From an uncultured Sphingomonas sp. (lineage in GTDB: Bacteria > Pseudomonadota > Alphaproteobacteria > Sphingomonadales > Sphingomonadaceae), in contig CAKTFL010000099.1 of the NCBI GenBank assembly GCA_934555855.1, positions 1-7,408 on the forward strand: DNA of 7,408 nucleotides. The letters are read 5' to 3'. The notes under the pieces were generated by a model. That model saw nothing but the letters and a program-made list of their open reading frames with translations. It was not told the origin of the DNA and did no database searches. This document shows positions 1 to 6,199 of the stretch, in pieces; the first letter of the stretch is position 1, and the number at the start of each line of letters is the position of its first letter. The position numbers and the translations under genes are program-made.

Positions 1-1143
1 GTCCAGATTGCCGAAGTCGATATCGCTCGCGCCACCGGATTGGTACTCGCGATAGGCGGTGATCGAAGTCAGCGATGCGGCGCCCAGTTCCCAGTCGATC
101 TGGCCGGACACGCCGTAATCCTTGGTGACATTCGCGTAAGCACGGCCGGCCGTATTCGCGATCCGGCGATTGTACGGGGCTCCCCGGCTCGGAAACACCG
201 CACCCAGGCTGGTCATGACATCGACGATCCGGTTAACCGGCGACAAGGCGAAATCGCCCGCAACGCCCGGGGTCGGATCGATCTTCTCCCGCGTATCGAT
301 ATAGACCGCGCCGCAGCATCTCTCGTTGCGATACGTATAGTCGCCGATCAGGCGGAAGGAGATCGCGTCGGTCGGCTCGAACAGCAGCTGCCCACGCACC
401 AGATACCGATCGCGGTCGTTATAGCCCTCGCGGTTCACCACGTCGTACAGATATCCGTCGCGCCGCGATGCCACCCCGTCGATACGGAAAGCGAGCCTGT
501 CGGCGATAATCGGCCCGGTGACCGCGCCCGCCGCGCGCACGAAATCGTAATTGCCGTAAGTCAGCTCGGCATAGCCTCCGAACCTGTATGCCGGCACCCT
601 GCTGATGATGTTGATGGTCCCGGCCGACGTGTTGCGGCCCGCCAGCGTACCCTGCGGCCCACGCAGCACCTCGATCCGGTCCACCTCGCCCAGGTCGTTG
701 AGCCCGGCGCCGGTGCGGCTGCGATAGACGCCATCGATGAATACCGCGACCGAGCTTTCCAGGCCCGGATTGTCGCCGACCGTGCCGATGCCACGGATAC
801 GGGCCACTGCGTTCGCCTCAGATCCCGTGGAGGACACCAGCAGCGACGGCGTAACCTGCACCAGCTGGCGGATATCGGTCGCGCCGGTATTCTGCAGCGC
901 GTCCTGGCCGATTGCCGATACCGCCAATGGCACGTCCGACAGCCGTTCCGCCCGGCGGGTCGCGGTCACGACGACGTCCCCTGCGTTGATGCCCGCCACC
1001 TCGTCCGGCACCGGGCTGCCGTCGTCCGTGTCCCCCACGGTCTGCGACGAGGTCCGGTTATCCAGCCGATCCTGAGCCACGGCCGGCGAGGCGACCGCCA
1101 TCACCCCCGCCGATAACAGATAGGCGGCAATCCGCTTCGTCAT
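1..1143 (-). CDS. TonB-dependent outer-membrane receptor, N-terminal part (cut by left edge)
   Basis: Outer-membrane active-transport receptor, powered by TonB-ExbBD, for a siderophore, cofactor or sugar-like ligand; the ligand cannot be read from the sequence. The reading frame is open from ATG at 1143-1141 to the window edge, giving 381 residues. Residues 1-23 are a signal peptide (MTKR, hydrophobic stretch, AVA before Gln24). A TonB-box-like segment, GDVVVTATRR, lies at 55-64. The plug domain follows at about 68-185, with VPLAVSAI, RIRGIGT (115-121), VAVFIDGVY (132-140) and RIEVLRGPQGTLAGRNTSAG (156-175). Beta-barrel strands start after about 190. The usual aromatic residue in the 'TL(F/Y)G' motif is Ala168, and an adjacent Cys pair sits at 276-277 (ERCCGA). 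The C-terminal half of the barrel lies outside the window. Codon use seems less GC-biased at third positions than in thrS, which hints at an accessory gene, though this was not computed. The family call is very sure. Confidence 0.96.
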   Translation of the reverse strand, partial: MTKRIAAYLLSAGVMAVASPAVAQDRLDNRTSSQTVGDTDDGSPVPDEVAGINAGDVVVTATRRAERLSDVPLAVSAIGQDALQNTGATDIRQLVQVTPSLLVSSTGSEANAVARIRGIGTVGDNPGLESSVAVFIDGVYRSRTGAGLNDLGEVDRIEVLRGPQGTLAGRNTSAGTINIISRVPAYRFGGYAELTYGNYDFVRAAGAVTGPIIADRLAFRIDGVASRRDGYLYDVVNREGYNDRDRYLVRGQLLFEPTDAISFRLIGDYTYRNERCCGAVYIDTREKIDPTPGVAGDFALSPVNRIVDVMTSLGAVFPSRGAPYNRRIANTAGRAYANVTKDYGVSGQIDWELGAASLTSITAYREYQSGGASDIDFGNLD

Positions 1144-1170
1144 CTTCCCCCCCTTTTTTTTCTTAGTATC
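1144..1170 (-). promoter_or_regulatory. Receptor 5' region: G7/A8 homopolymer ribosome binding site and possible -10
   Basis: Read on the minus strand, the sequence before the receptor ATG is A8 (1161-1154), then G7 (1153-1147), then AAG and the start codon. The AAGGGGG stretch must act as the Shine-Dalgarno sequence because no other candidate exists. A GATACT hexamer at 1170-1165 resembles a -10 box (4 of 6 matches to TATAAT), but no good -35 stands 16-18 nt upstream, so an ECF-type or activator-dependent promoter is possible. If that -10 is used, transcription would begin at or just before the homopolymers. The RBS role is fairly secure and the promoter is weak. Confidence 0.5.
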
Positions 1171-1231
1171 ACGAGGTTGTCGGAAGACCAGACCGGCAAG
1201 GCGCGAGATCGAATTGCCGTCTCGAAGCACA

Positions 1232-1292
1232 GTGGCAGGTGAACATGCCCCCGCCATGTTCAGCATGTGCGGTGGACGATCCGACCTGCCAC
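1232..1292. repeat. Nested inverted repeats upstream of the receptor (candidate operator)
   Basis: The inner element is a perfect inverted repeat, TGAACATG (1240-1247), a 7-nt spacer, then CATGTTCA (1255-1262). An outer pair, GTGGCAGGT (1232-1240) and ACCTGCCAC (1284-1292), has 9-bp arms and a 43-nt interval, and it overlaps the inner element by one base. The inner palindrome is centred about 108 nt upstream of the receptor ATG. Its symmetry and spacer suit a dimeric transcription factor. It could also fold as an RNA hairpin, but no T-run follows on either strand, so it is a poor terminator. No regulator is encoded nearby. The repeats are certain and the operator role is a guess. Confidence 0.45.
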
Positions 1293-1516
1293 GCCTTCCA
1301 GGCGAGGCCCTTCGACTACACGCCGAGGCAGGCGCTCATGAGAGCCTCCGATTGGGCTCAGTCGCTCCTCAGGGGGAACTCAGGCAAGTCGGGATCAATC
1401 ATCGCGTTCTGGCGGTTCAATATGACGCCATCGCGCGCCAGAAGCACGAACCGCGTCAGCGTTGCCGGAATGCCGGCTCACGTGCCGCGAAACCGCGCCG
1501 CGTCGGTCCGGACAGG

Positions 1517-1562
1517 TCGCGCCAGACGCCGTGAACTCTCGTCCGCGTGGCGCCTGGCGCGA
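1517..1562. terminator. Strong GC-rich hairpin downstream of infC (possible terminator)
   Basis: The arms TCGCGCCAG (1517-1525) and CTGGCGCGA (1554-1562) are perfectly complementary over 9 bp. After one A/C mismatch (1526/1553) the stem goes on with CGCC/GGCG and then G-U, U-G and G-C, leaving a 12-nt loop (1534-1545). It lies 46 nt past the infC stop codon in the direction of transcription, where the thrS-infC transcript should end. No T-run follows on either strand, so a classical intrinsic terminator is not shown. Other options are a 3'-end stabilising hairpin, a REP-type element or part of a small RNA. Confidence 0.4.
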
Positions 1563-1607
1563 GAAGCTTGCAAGGGATTGGCCGCGCGCCCGCCGTGCCG
1601 CCGGCCG

Positions 1608-2153
1608 CTATTTCGGCGCGAGCACCATCAACATCTGGCGCCCCTCCATCCGCGGATAGGCTTCCACCTTCGCGATTTCCGCGACCTGCTCGGCGACACG
1701 CTGGAGCACGTTCATGCCCAGCTGGCCGTGCGACAACTCGCGGCCGCGAAAGCGCATGGTGACCTTCACCTTGTCGCCTTCCTCGATGAACTCCGCCACC
1801 TTCTTCATCTTGGTATCGTAGTCATGGTCATCGATGTTCGGACGCATCTTGATCTCCTTGATCTCCTGCGTCTTCTGCGACTTGCGCGCGGCGTTGGCCT
1901 TTTTCTGGGCCTCGTACTTGTACTTGCCGACGTCCAGGAACTTGGCGACGGGCGGATCGGCGTTGGGCGAAACCTCGACCAGGTCGAGTCCGACTTCCTG
2001 CGCCTGCGCCATCGCCTCGCGCGTGTACATCACGCCGAGATTCTCGCCCTCATGGTCGATCACGCGAACCTTCGGGCTCTGGATCCACTCGTTGAAGCGA
2101 GGGCCGTTCATCGGGGGCGCCTGCATCGGGCGGCGCATCATGGGCGGACGTAT
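1608..2153 (-). CDS. infC: Translation initiation factor IF-3, AUA start codon
   Basis: IF-3 binds the 30S ribosomal subunit, checks the initiator tRNA and start codon, and prevents early 50S joining. The N-terminal domain spans about residues 18-85 ([44 protein letters not shown]). A Lys-rich linker follows at about 84-100. The C-terminal domain runs from about 97 to 181 ([31 protein letters not shown], ending [12 protein letters not shown]). The domains are complete and there is no frameshift. Starting at ATA (2153-2151) gives 181 residues, MRPPMMRRP onward. AAGGAG (2167-2162) ends 8 nt before ATA but 20 nt before the first ATG (2141-2139), so ATA is preferred; the ATG would give 177 residues. 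The gene begins 47 nt after thrS on the same strand, as in the classical thrS-infC operon. Rare infC start codons (AUU in E. coli) allow IF-3 autocontrol. The product is certain, and the start is likely but not proven. Confidence 0.97.
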   Translation of the reverse strand: MRPPMMRRPMQAPPMNGPRFNEWIQSPKVRVIDHEGENLGVMYTREAMAQAQEVGLDLVEVSPNADPPVAKFLDVGKYKYEAQKKANAARKSQKTQEIKEIKMRPNIDDHDYDTKMKKVAEFIEEGDKVKVTMRFRGRELSHGQLGMNVLQRVAEQVAEIAKVEAYPRMEGRQMLMVLAPK

Positions 2154-2167
2154 GAGTGAGTCTCCTT
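2151..2167 (-). promoter_or_regulatory. Shine-Dalgarno AAGGAG positioned for an ATA start of infC
   Basis: On the minus strand AAGGAG (2167-2162) is followed by 8 nt and then ATA (2153-2151), with the same frame leading straight into the conserved IF-3 sequence. No ATG, GTG or TTG lies in that frame within normal distance of the site. The spacing decides the start codon. AUA is disfavoured by IF-3 itself, so this arrangement would reduce infC translation when IF-3 is plentiful. Confidence 0.7.
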
Positions 2168-2168
2168 G

Positions 2169-2191
2169 TTGTCTTATCGACAATATAGTGA
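2169..2191 (-). promoter_or_regulatory. infC leader: TTGTC/GACAA hairpin and ATATAGTGA promoter-like element
   Basis: The thrS-infC gap holds two overlapping signals. TTGTC-GATAA-GACAA (minus strand, 2183-2169) is a perfect 5-bp stem with a 5-nt loop ending one base before the infC Shine-Dalgarno sequence. The 9-mer atatagtga (plus strand 2183-2191; TCACTATAT on the coding strand) contains a -10-like CTATAT and also occurs exactly in front of thrS. A promoter here would start transcription inside the hairpin, so the full hairpin would form only in read-through thrS-infC mRNA. Both roles are inferred. Confidence 0.35.
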
Positions 2192-2200
2192 TTTCGCTCC

Positions 2201-4213
2201 CTAAGCGGAAGGTGTCGCGGGACGAAGATCCGGCGGTACCGCCTCGCCCTTCAACATCGCCATCGCTTCCTCGACGGTCACGATCTGCTGCGCCTGGCTG
2301 CCGAGCCGGCGGATGGCGACCTTGCCCTCCTCCGCCTCGCGCTTGCCGACTACGAGCAGCACGGGAACCTTGGCCAGGCTGTGCTCGCGCACCTTGTAGT
2401 TGATCTTCTCGTTGCGGAGGTCCGTCTCGACGCGCAGGCCCGCCGCGCGAAGCTCGGCCGCAACCTTGCCCGCATAATCGTCCGCGTCCGACACGATGGT
2501 CGCGACCACCGCCTGCACCGGCGCCAGCCACAGCGGGAAGCGGCCGGCATGATGCTCGATCAGGATGCCAATGAAGCGCTCGAACGTGCCCAGGATCGCG
2601 CGGTGGAGCATGATCGGGCGGTGACGATTACCGTCCTCGCCGACATAGCTGGCATCGAGTCGCTCGGGCAGCACGCGGTCGGACTGGATCGTGCCGACCT
2701 GCCACGTCCGCCCGATCGCGTCGGTCAGGTGGAACTCCAGCTTGGGCGCGTAGAAGGCCCCCTCGCCCTCCAGCTCCTCGAACTTCGCCTTGATCGGCTC
2801 GGACAGGTTCGACGCCAGCACCGCCTGGCGCAGCTCCTCCTCCGCCTGGTCCCACATCTCCTCGGTGCCGAAGCGCTTTTCGGGCCGCAGGGCCAGCTTC
2901 ACCGCATAATCCTCGAAGCCCAGGTCGCGATATACGCTGTCGAGCAGCTCGCAGAACTTCTGCACCTCGGCGACCAGCTGGTCCTGCCTCACGAAGATAT
3001 GCGCGTCGTCCTGCGTGAACTGGCGTACCCGCATGATGCCGTGCAGCGCGCCATGCGGCTCGTTGCGGTGGCAGCAGCCGAACTCCGCCATGCGGATCGG
3101 CAGGTCGCGGTACGACTTGATCCCCTGGCGGAAGATCAGGACGTGCGCGGGGCAGTTCATCGGCTTCAGCGCCATCAGCTCGGCATCGCCGCTGATCACC
3201 GCGCCTTCGTCCTCGGTGTTCGGGATCTCGTCGGGGACGACGAACATGTTCTCGCGATACTTGCCCCAATGGCCGGACTGCTCCCACTGGCGGGCGTCCA
3301 TCAGCTGCGGGGTCTTCACCTCCTCATAGCCGGCGGCATCGAGCCGGCGCCGCATATACGCTTCCAGCTGCCGCCACAGGACGAACCCCTTGGGATGCCA
3401 GAACACCGACCCCTGCGCCTCTGACTGGAGGTGGAACAGGTCCATCTCGGCGCCGATCTTGCGATGGTCGCGCTTGGCCGCTTCCTCAAGCATCGTCAGA
3501 TGCGCGTCGAGCTGCTTCTTGTTGAGCCAGCCGGTGCCGTAGATGCGGCTCAGCATCGCGTTCTTCTGGTCGCCGCGCCAGTACGCGCCCGACACGCGCG
3601 TCAGCTTGAACGCCTGAGGATCGAGCTTGCCGGTGGAGGGCATGTGCGGCCCCCGGCACATGTCGAGCCACTCGCCCTGGCGATAGATGGTCAGCTCCTC
3701 GCCATCCGGCAGCTCGGCCGCCCATTCCGCCTTGAACGTCTCGCCCTGCCGCTGCCACGTCTCGATCAGCTGCTCGCGCGACCACACCTCGCGCTGAAAC
3801 GGCTCGTTACGCGCGATGACGCGGCGCATCTCCTCCTCGATTGCCGGCAGGTCGTCCTCGGTGAACGGGCGGTCCTTCGGGGCGAAGTCATAATAGAAGC
3901 CGTCGTCCGTCGCCGGGCCGAAGGTGATCTGCGTCGCTGGGAACAGGTGCTGCACCGCCTCGGCCAGCACATGCGCGTAGTCATGGCGTACCAGCTCCAG
4001 CGCGTCGCCCTCGTCCTTGAAGGTGACCAGCGCCAGGTCCGCATCGCCCTCGAACGGGCGCGACAGGTCGCGAACCTGCCCGTCGACCCGGGCCGCAATG
4101 GCAGCCTTGGCCAGGCCCGGCCCGATCGCCGCGGCCACATCCGCGGGGGTAGTCCCCGGCGCTACCTCGCGGACGGAACCGTCGGGCAGCGTGATACGGA
4201 AATGGGCGGACAT
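2201..4213 (-). CDS. thrS: Threonyl-tRNA synthetase
   Basis: Class II synthetase that charges tRNA-Thr with threonine in the cytoplasm. From ATG at 4213-4211 the protein has 670 residues, against 642 in E. coli. A TGS domain (about 1-65) comes first. The editing domain follows, with HDYAH (His77, His81) and DMCRGPH (Cys186, His190), which align with E. coli His73, His77, Cys182 and His186 at a constant offset of four. The catalytic core (about 250-555) carries the zinc ligands Cys354 (KPMNCPAH), His405 (TQDDAH) and His537 (MLHRA), and motif 2 around [10 protein letters not shown]. The anticodon-binding domain covers about 560-660 ([18 protein letters not shown]). An insertion before KPMNC (about 325-348), absent in E. 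coli, looks typical of alphaproteobacteria. The start fits the family N-terminus; AAAGG (4224-4220) stands 6 nt before it, and a start 14 codons further upstream lacks TGS similarity. Nothing is broken. It ends 47 nt before infC. Confidence 0.98.
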   Translation of the reverse strand: MSAHFRITLPDGSVREVAPGTTPADVAAAIGPGLAKAAIAARVDGQVRDLSRPFEGDADLALVTFKDEGDALELVRHDYAHVLAEAVQHLFPATQITFGPATDDGFYYDFAPKDRPFTEDDLPAIEEEMRRVIARNEPFQREVWSREQLIETWQRQGETFKAEWAAELPDGEELTIYRQGEWLDMCRGPHMPSTGKLDPQAFKLTRVSGAYWRGDQKNAMLSRIYGTGWLNKKQLDAHLTMLEEAAKRDHRKIGAEMDLFHLQSEAQGSVFWHPKGFVLWRQLEAYMRRRLDAAGYEEVKTPQLMDARQWEQSGHWGKYRENMFVVPDEIPNTEDEGAVISGDAELMALKPMNCPAHVLIFRQGIKSYRDLPIRMAEFGCCHRNEPHGALHGIMRVRQFTQDDAHIFVRQDQLVAEVQKFCELLDSVYRDLGFEDYAVKLALRPEKRFGTEEMWDQAEEELRQAVLASNLSEPIKAKFEELEGEGAFYAPKLEFHLTDAIGRTWQVGTIQSDRVLPERLDASYVGEDGNRHRPIMLHRAILGTFERFIGILIEHHAGRFPLWLAPVQAVVATIVSDADDYAGKVAAELRAAGLRVETDLRNEKINYKVREHSLAKVPVLLVVGKREAEEGKVAIRRLGSQAQQIVTVEEAMAMLKGEAVPPDLRPATPSA

Positions 4214-4276
4214 GTTGGACCTTTGGCTTGGGGACGTGTGCGAAGTGACACGCATATAGTGAAAATTAGCCGCAGG
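4214..4276 (-). promoter_or_regulatory. thrS leader: -10-like CTATAT, small hairpin and ribosome binding site
   Basis: The 63-nt gap behind the hydrolase stop holds TCACTATAT on the coding strand (plus strand atatagtga, 4254-4262), preceded by an AT-rich TAATTTT. This is the same 9-mer as in front of infC, and CTATAT could be the -10. No clear -35 lies 17 nt upstream; that place falls on the hydrolase stop codon. A 5-bp hairpin (cgtgt 4235-4239, acacg 4248-4252) lies in the leader. AAAGG (4224-4220) is the thrS Shine-Dalgarno sequence. No T-box or extended translational-operator structure was seen. Confidence 0.45.
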
Positions 4277-5242
4277 TCACGACCGCGCGAGCGCCTCGAT
4301 CAACGCCGCCTGAAACCGCGCCGGAGCCTCCACCATCGGTGCATGCCCAAGTCCGTCCAGCCTCACGACCCGCGCGTTCGGCATTTCCTTCACCGCCGTC
4401 TCCGCCGCTTGCGGCACCGTGCGTATCCGCACCCCCGCCGGCGCGCTCGTTCCGCGAAAGGCGGTTTTATCCTCCTGGCCGATCATCAGCGTCACCGGCA
4501 TCGCGATCCGCGACAGCTCGGCCGCGACCGGCTGCGTTTCGATCATGTCCGACAGCCGCGCCTGCGCCTCGCGCACCACGTCGCCGTCCGCCGACACGTA
4601 CTGCCCCGCCAGCATCGCCACCCAGCGGTCGTATGCGGGTCGCCATTGCCCGTGATAATAGTTCTTGAGCTGATACGCCTTGATCGAGGCGGCGTCGGTC
4701 TTCGTCTCCTCCGCCCGCAGCTTGGCCAGCGGCGTGTAAGGCACCCCGTCCGCGATCGTATCGTTCAGGCCGAGCGGATTGACCAGCACCAGCGCGTCAG
4801 TGGCTTGCGGAAAGAGCAGCGCATAGCGCATCGCGAGCACCCCGCCCGTCGAGTGCCCGACCAAGGTCGTCCGCTCTACGCCTGCGTTCGCCAGCAGGTC
4901 GCGGGTCAGAGTCGCCAGCGCGGCAAAGCTATATTGGAAGCCGGCCGGCTTGGACGATTTGCAGAAGCCGATCTGGTCGGGAACGACGACGCGATACCCC
5001 TTCGCCGCCAGCGCCCGCGCCGTCTCGCCCCAGGTCGCGGCGCAGAAATTCTTGCCATGGAGCAGCACTGCGGTGCGGCCATTGGCAGGACCGGTCGGCG
5101 CCACGTCCATATAGGCCATGCGAAGCCCGCCGCTCTCGAACCATCGAACCGGATACGGATAATCGAACCGCTCCAGATTGGCGCCGAGCGGCACGGTAGG
5201 GGACGCGGCTTGCAGCGCGGCAGCGAGGATCAGCGAGAGCAT
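4277..5242 (-). CDS. Alpha/beta-hydrolase, probably exported
   Basis: Serine hydrolase of the AB_hydrolase_1 fold; substrate unknown. The 321-residue protein starting at ATG 5242-5240 opens with a short hydrophobic segment (LSLILAAALQAAS) that suggests a signal peptide and a periplasmic site, although it lacks the usual positive charge. Motifs in order are LLHGKNF (oxyanion hole, His62-Gly63), PDQIGFCKSSKP (88-99), the nucleophile elbow VGHSTGG with Ser131, IGQEDKTAF with Asp258, and GLGHAPMVEAP with His300, so the triad Ser-Asp-His is complete. Esterase, lipase-like and haloalkane-dehalogenase-like members share this plan. The start is uncertain: no Shine-Dalgarno sequence precedes the ATG (the upstream stretch is pyrimidine-rich), and a GTG at 5323-5321 in frame would add 27 low-complexity residues, with GGAGG too close to it (3 nt). 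The gene ends 63 nt before thrS on the same strand, but no functional link is evident. Confidence 0.9.
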   Translation of the reverse strand: MLSLILAAALQAASPTVPLGANLERFDYPYPVRWFESGGLRMAYMDVAPTGPANGRTAVLLHGKNFCAATWGETARALAAKGYRVVVPDQIGFCKSSKPAGFQYSFAALATLTRDLLANAGVERTTLVGHSTGGVLAMRYALLFPQATDALVLVNPLGLNDTIADGVPYTPLAKLRAEETKTDAASIKAYQLKNYYHGQWRPAYDRWVAMLAGQYVSADGDVVREAQARLSDMIETQPVAAELSRIAMPVTLMIGQEDKTAFRGTSAPAGVRIRTVPQAAETAVKEMPNARVVRLDGLGHAPMVEAPARFQAALIEALARS

Positions 5243-5322
5243 GGGGGAGGAACGGCCAAGGCTGCCGCTATTTCCTTCCCACCGCGTTCTCCCTACCCCG
5301 CCACCTCCGTTCAGGCCAAGCA

Positions 5323-5359
5323 CTCACCTCCGCTCGCCCTGAGCTTGACCGGACGTGAG
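5323..5359. repeat. Imperfect REP-like hairpin between LD-carboxypeptidase and hydrolase genes
   Basis: The arms ctcac-c-tccg (5323-5332) and cgga-c-gtgag (5350-5359) pair over 9 bp with one central mismatch. The 17-nt loop contains ctcgccctgagcttg (5333-5347), which matches from memory one half of the common sphingomonad repeat (…CGCCCTGAGCTTGTCGAAGGG…), with the second half degenerate. It lies 24 nt past the stop codon of the LD-carboxypeptidase gene and could act as its transcript end, though no T-run follows. The rest of the 141-nt gap (5243-5383) shows no gene and no clear promoter. Confidence 0.45.
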
Positions 5360-5383
5360 GGAGGGACGAACGGTGGGTTGGGC

Positions 5384-6199
5384 TCAAACCACCCCGAACG
5401 GCACCACCCGGTTGTTCTTGTCATGCCCGATCACCGCCCGCCCGAGATAAGGCACGCCCATCTCCCCGCACCAGCGCCGGATCATCTCCTCGTCCGTCCC
5501 CTGCCAGGGCGGATCATTCTCAATCACATCCTTGATCATGCCCAGCCTGACCCCCGCCAGCCCTTTCAACTGGGTGGCGTGCGCGATCGTGAACAGCATC
5601 CGATCGATGCGGTACATCGGCTCCGACACCTCCTCCAGCAGCAACACATGGTCGGTTAGGTCCGGCAGCCACGGCGTCCCCACCAGCGCATCGAGGATCG
5701 CGATGTTGAACGCCGCCGCCGGCCGGCCGGCCAATCCGGGCTCCAGCACGCCCCGCTCCCCGCGCAACAGCCATGCCAGCGAGCGCGACACGCAGGCGCC
5801 GCCATCGTTCCGGTTCACCTCCGACGGCATCGGCCCGTGCACCGGCCTTCCGATCCGCCGGGCGTACAGCGCCGCCAGCAGGAACCCCATGTCCGAATAG
5901 CCGAGATACGTCTTGTGTCGCGCCGCCGGTCCCAGCTGCGGGATCACAGAATGGAGGATGCGGTTCGAGCCATAGCCGCCCCGCGCGAACCAGATCGCGT
6001 CGAAGCCGGGGTCGTTCGCCAGTTCCAGGAACACCGCCGCCCGCCGCTCGTCCGGCCCGGCGAAATGCCCGTCCACCTCGAAGCATTGCGGGTGAAAGAC
6101 CAGCTCCACGTCGGGAAAGGAAATCGCGGCCAGCGCCGTCAGCTTCGCTTCCACGATCCGGTCGATTGGCCGGGCGGGCGCGCAGATCGCAATCTTCAA
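5384..6199 (-). CDS. LD-carboxypeptidase (peptidase family S66), TTG start
   Basis: Murein LD-carboxypeptidase: it removes the terminal D-Ala from L-Ala-D-Glu-mDAP-D-Ala tetrapeptides, making tripeptides for peptidoglycan recycling, normally in the cytoplasm. No signal peptide is visible; the protein starts directly at the first strand, KIAICAPA. It has 271 residues, a little shorter than the roughly 300 usual for LdcA. The S66 motifs are present: FARGGYGSNRIL (71-82), GYSDMG with nucleophile Ser102, LLLEEVSEPMYRIDRML with the likely catalytic Glu189, and IGHDKNNRVVPFG with His259. The related MccF immunity proteins share this fold, but the short form and the neighbouring Mur ligase favour an LdcA role. 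The start is TTG at 6199-6197, with GAGGG 7 nt upstream; no usable earlier in-frame start was found. It is divergent from the Mur ligase gene, 65 bp away. Confidence 0.92.
   Translation of the reverse strand: MKIAICAPARPIDRIVEAKLTALAAISFPDVELVFHPQCFEVDGHFAGPDERRAAVFLELANDPGFDAIWFARGGYGSNRILHSVIPQLGPAARHKTYLGYSDMGFLLAALYARRIGRPVHGPMPSEVNRNDGGACVSRSLAWLLRGERGVLEPGLAGRPAAAFNIAILDALVGTPWLPDLTDHVLLLEEVSEPMYRIDRMLFTIAHATQLKGLAGVRLGMIKDVIENDPPWQGTDEEMIRRWCGEMGVPYLGRAVIGHDKNNRVVPFGVV

Larger units (their letters stand above)
1144..1607. other. 464-bp intergenic region without a convincing gene
   Basis: This stretch separates the end of infC from the start of the receptor, both on the minus strand. 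It holds the receptor leader, a perfect palindrome (1240-1262), a wider 9-bp inverted repeat around it (1232-1240 and 1284-1292), fragments like the common alphaproteobacterial REP element (cccttcgactac at 1308-1319 and ctcctcaggggg at 1365-1376), and a long GC-rich hairpin (1517-1562). No tRNA or recognisable ncRNA was seen. Plus-strand frames are open through it, but they continue through infC antisense and have no protein features. A 39-codon minus-strand frame (1477 to a stop at 1358) could be a gene remnant but has no start with a ribosome binding site. Confidence 0.6.

Noticed and set aside
40..1116. A 358-codon plus-strand open frame across the receptor gene
   Set aside because: It is antisense to a clear TonB-dependent receptor and shows no protein motif; composition is Arg/His-rich as for shadow frames.
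1409..1432. A ggttcaat motif with flanking tggcg/cgcca pairing, like a tRNA T-arm
   Set aside because: The loop is 10 nt rather than 7, and no acceptor, D or anticodon arms can be drawn around it.
1358..1477. A 39-codon minus-strand frame ending IDPDLPEFPLRSD in the gap between infC and the receptor
   Set aside because: The tail looks somewhat protein-like and might be a gene remnant, but it is short, the possible GTG start (1447) has no ribosome binding site and I recognise no family.
1239..2159. A plus-strand open frame across the intergenic region and infC
   Set aside because: Most of it is antisense to IF-3, and the part inside the gap has no recognisable sequence or ribosome binding site.
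2201..2531. A long upstream extension of the IF-3 frame into thrS
   Set aside because: The infC frame is open back into thrS, but the extra residues are an out-of-frame reading of the thrS 3' end. The AAGGAG site and the family length place the start at 2153.
3431..5659. A very long plus-strand open frame (over 700 codons) antisense to thrS, the hydrolase and the LD-carboxypeptidase
   Set aside because: It is Arg-, His- and Leu-rich without any domain and covers three well-supported genes and their gaps. Long antisense frames are expected in GC-rich DNA with strong third-position bias.
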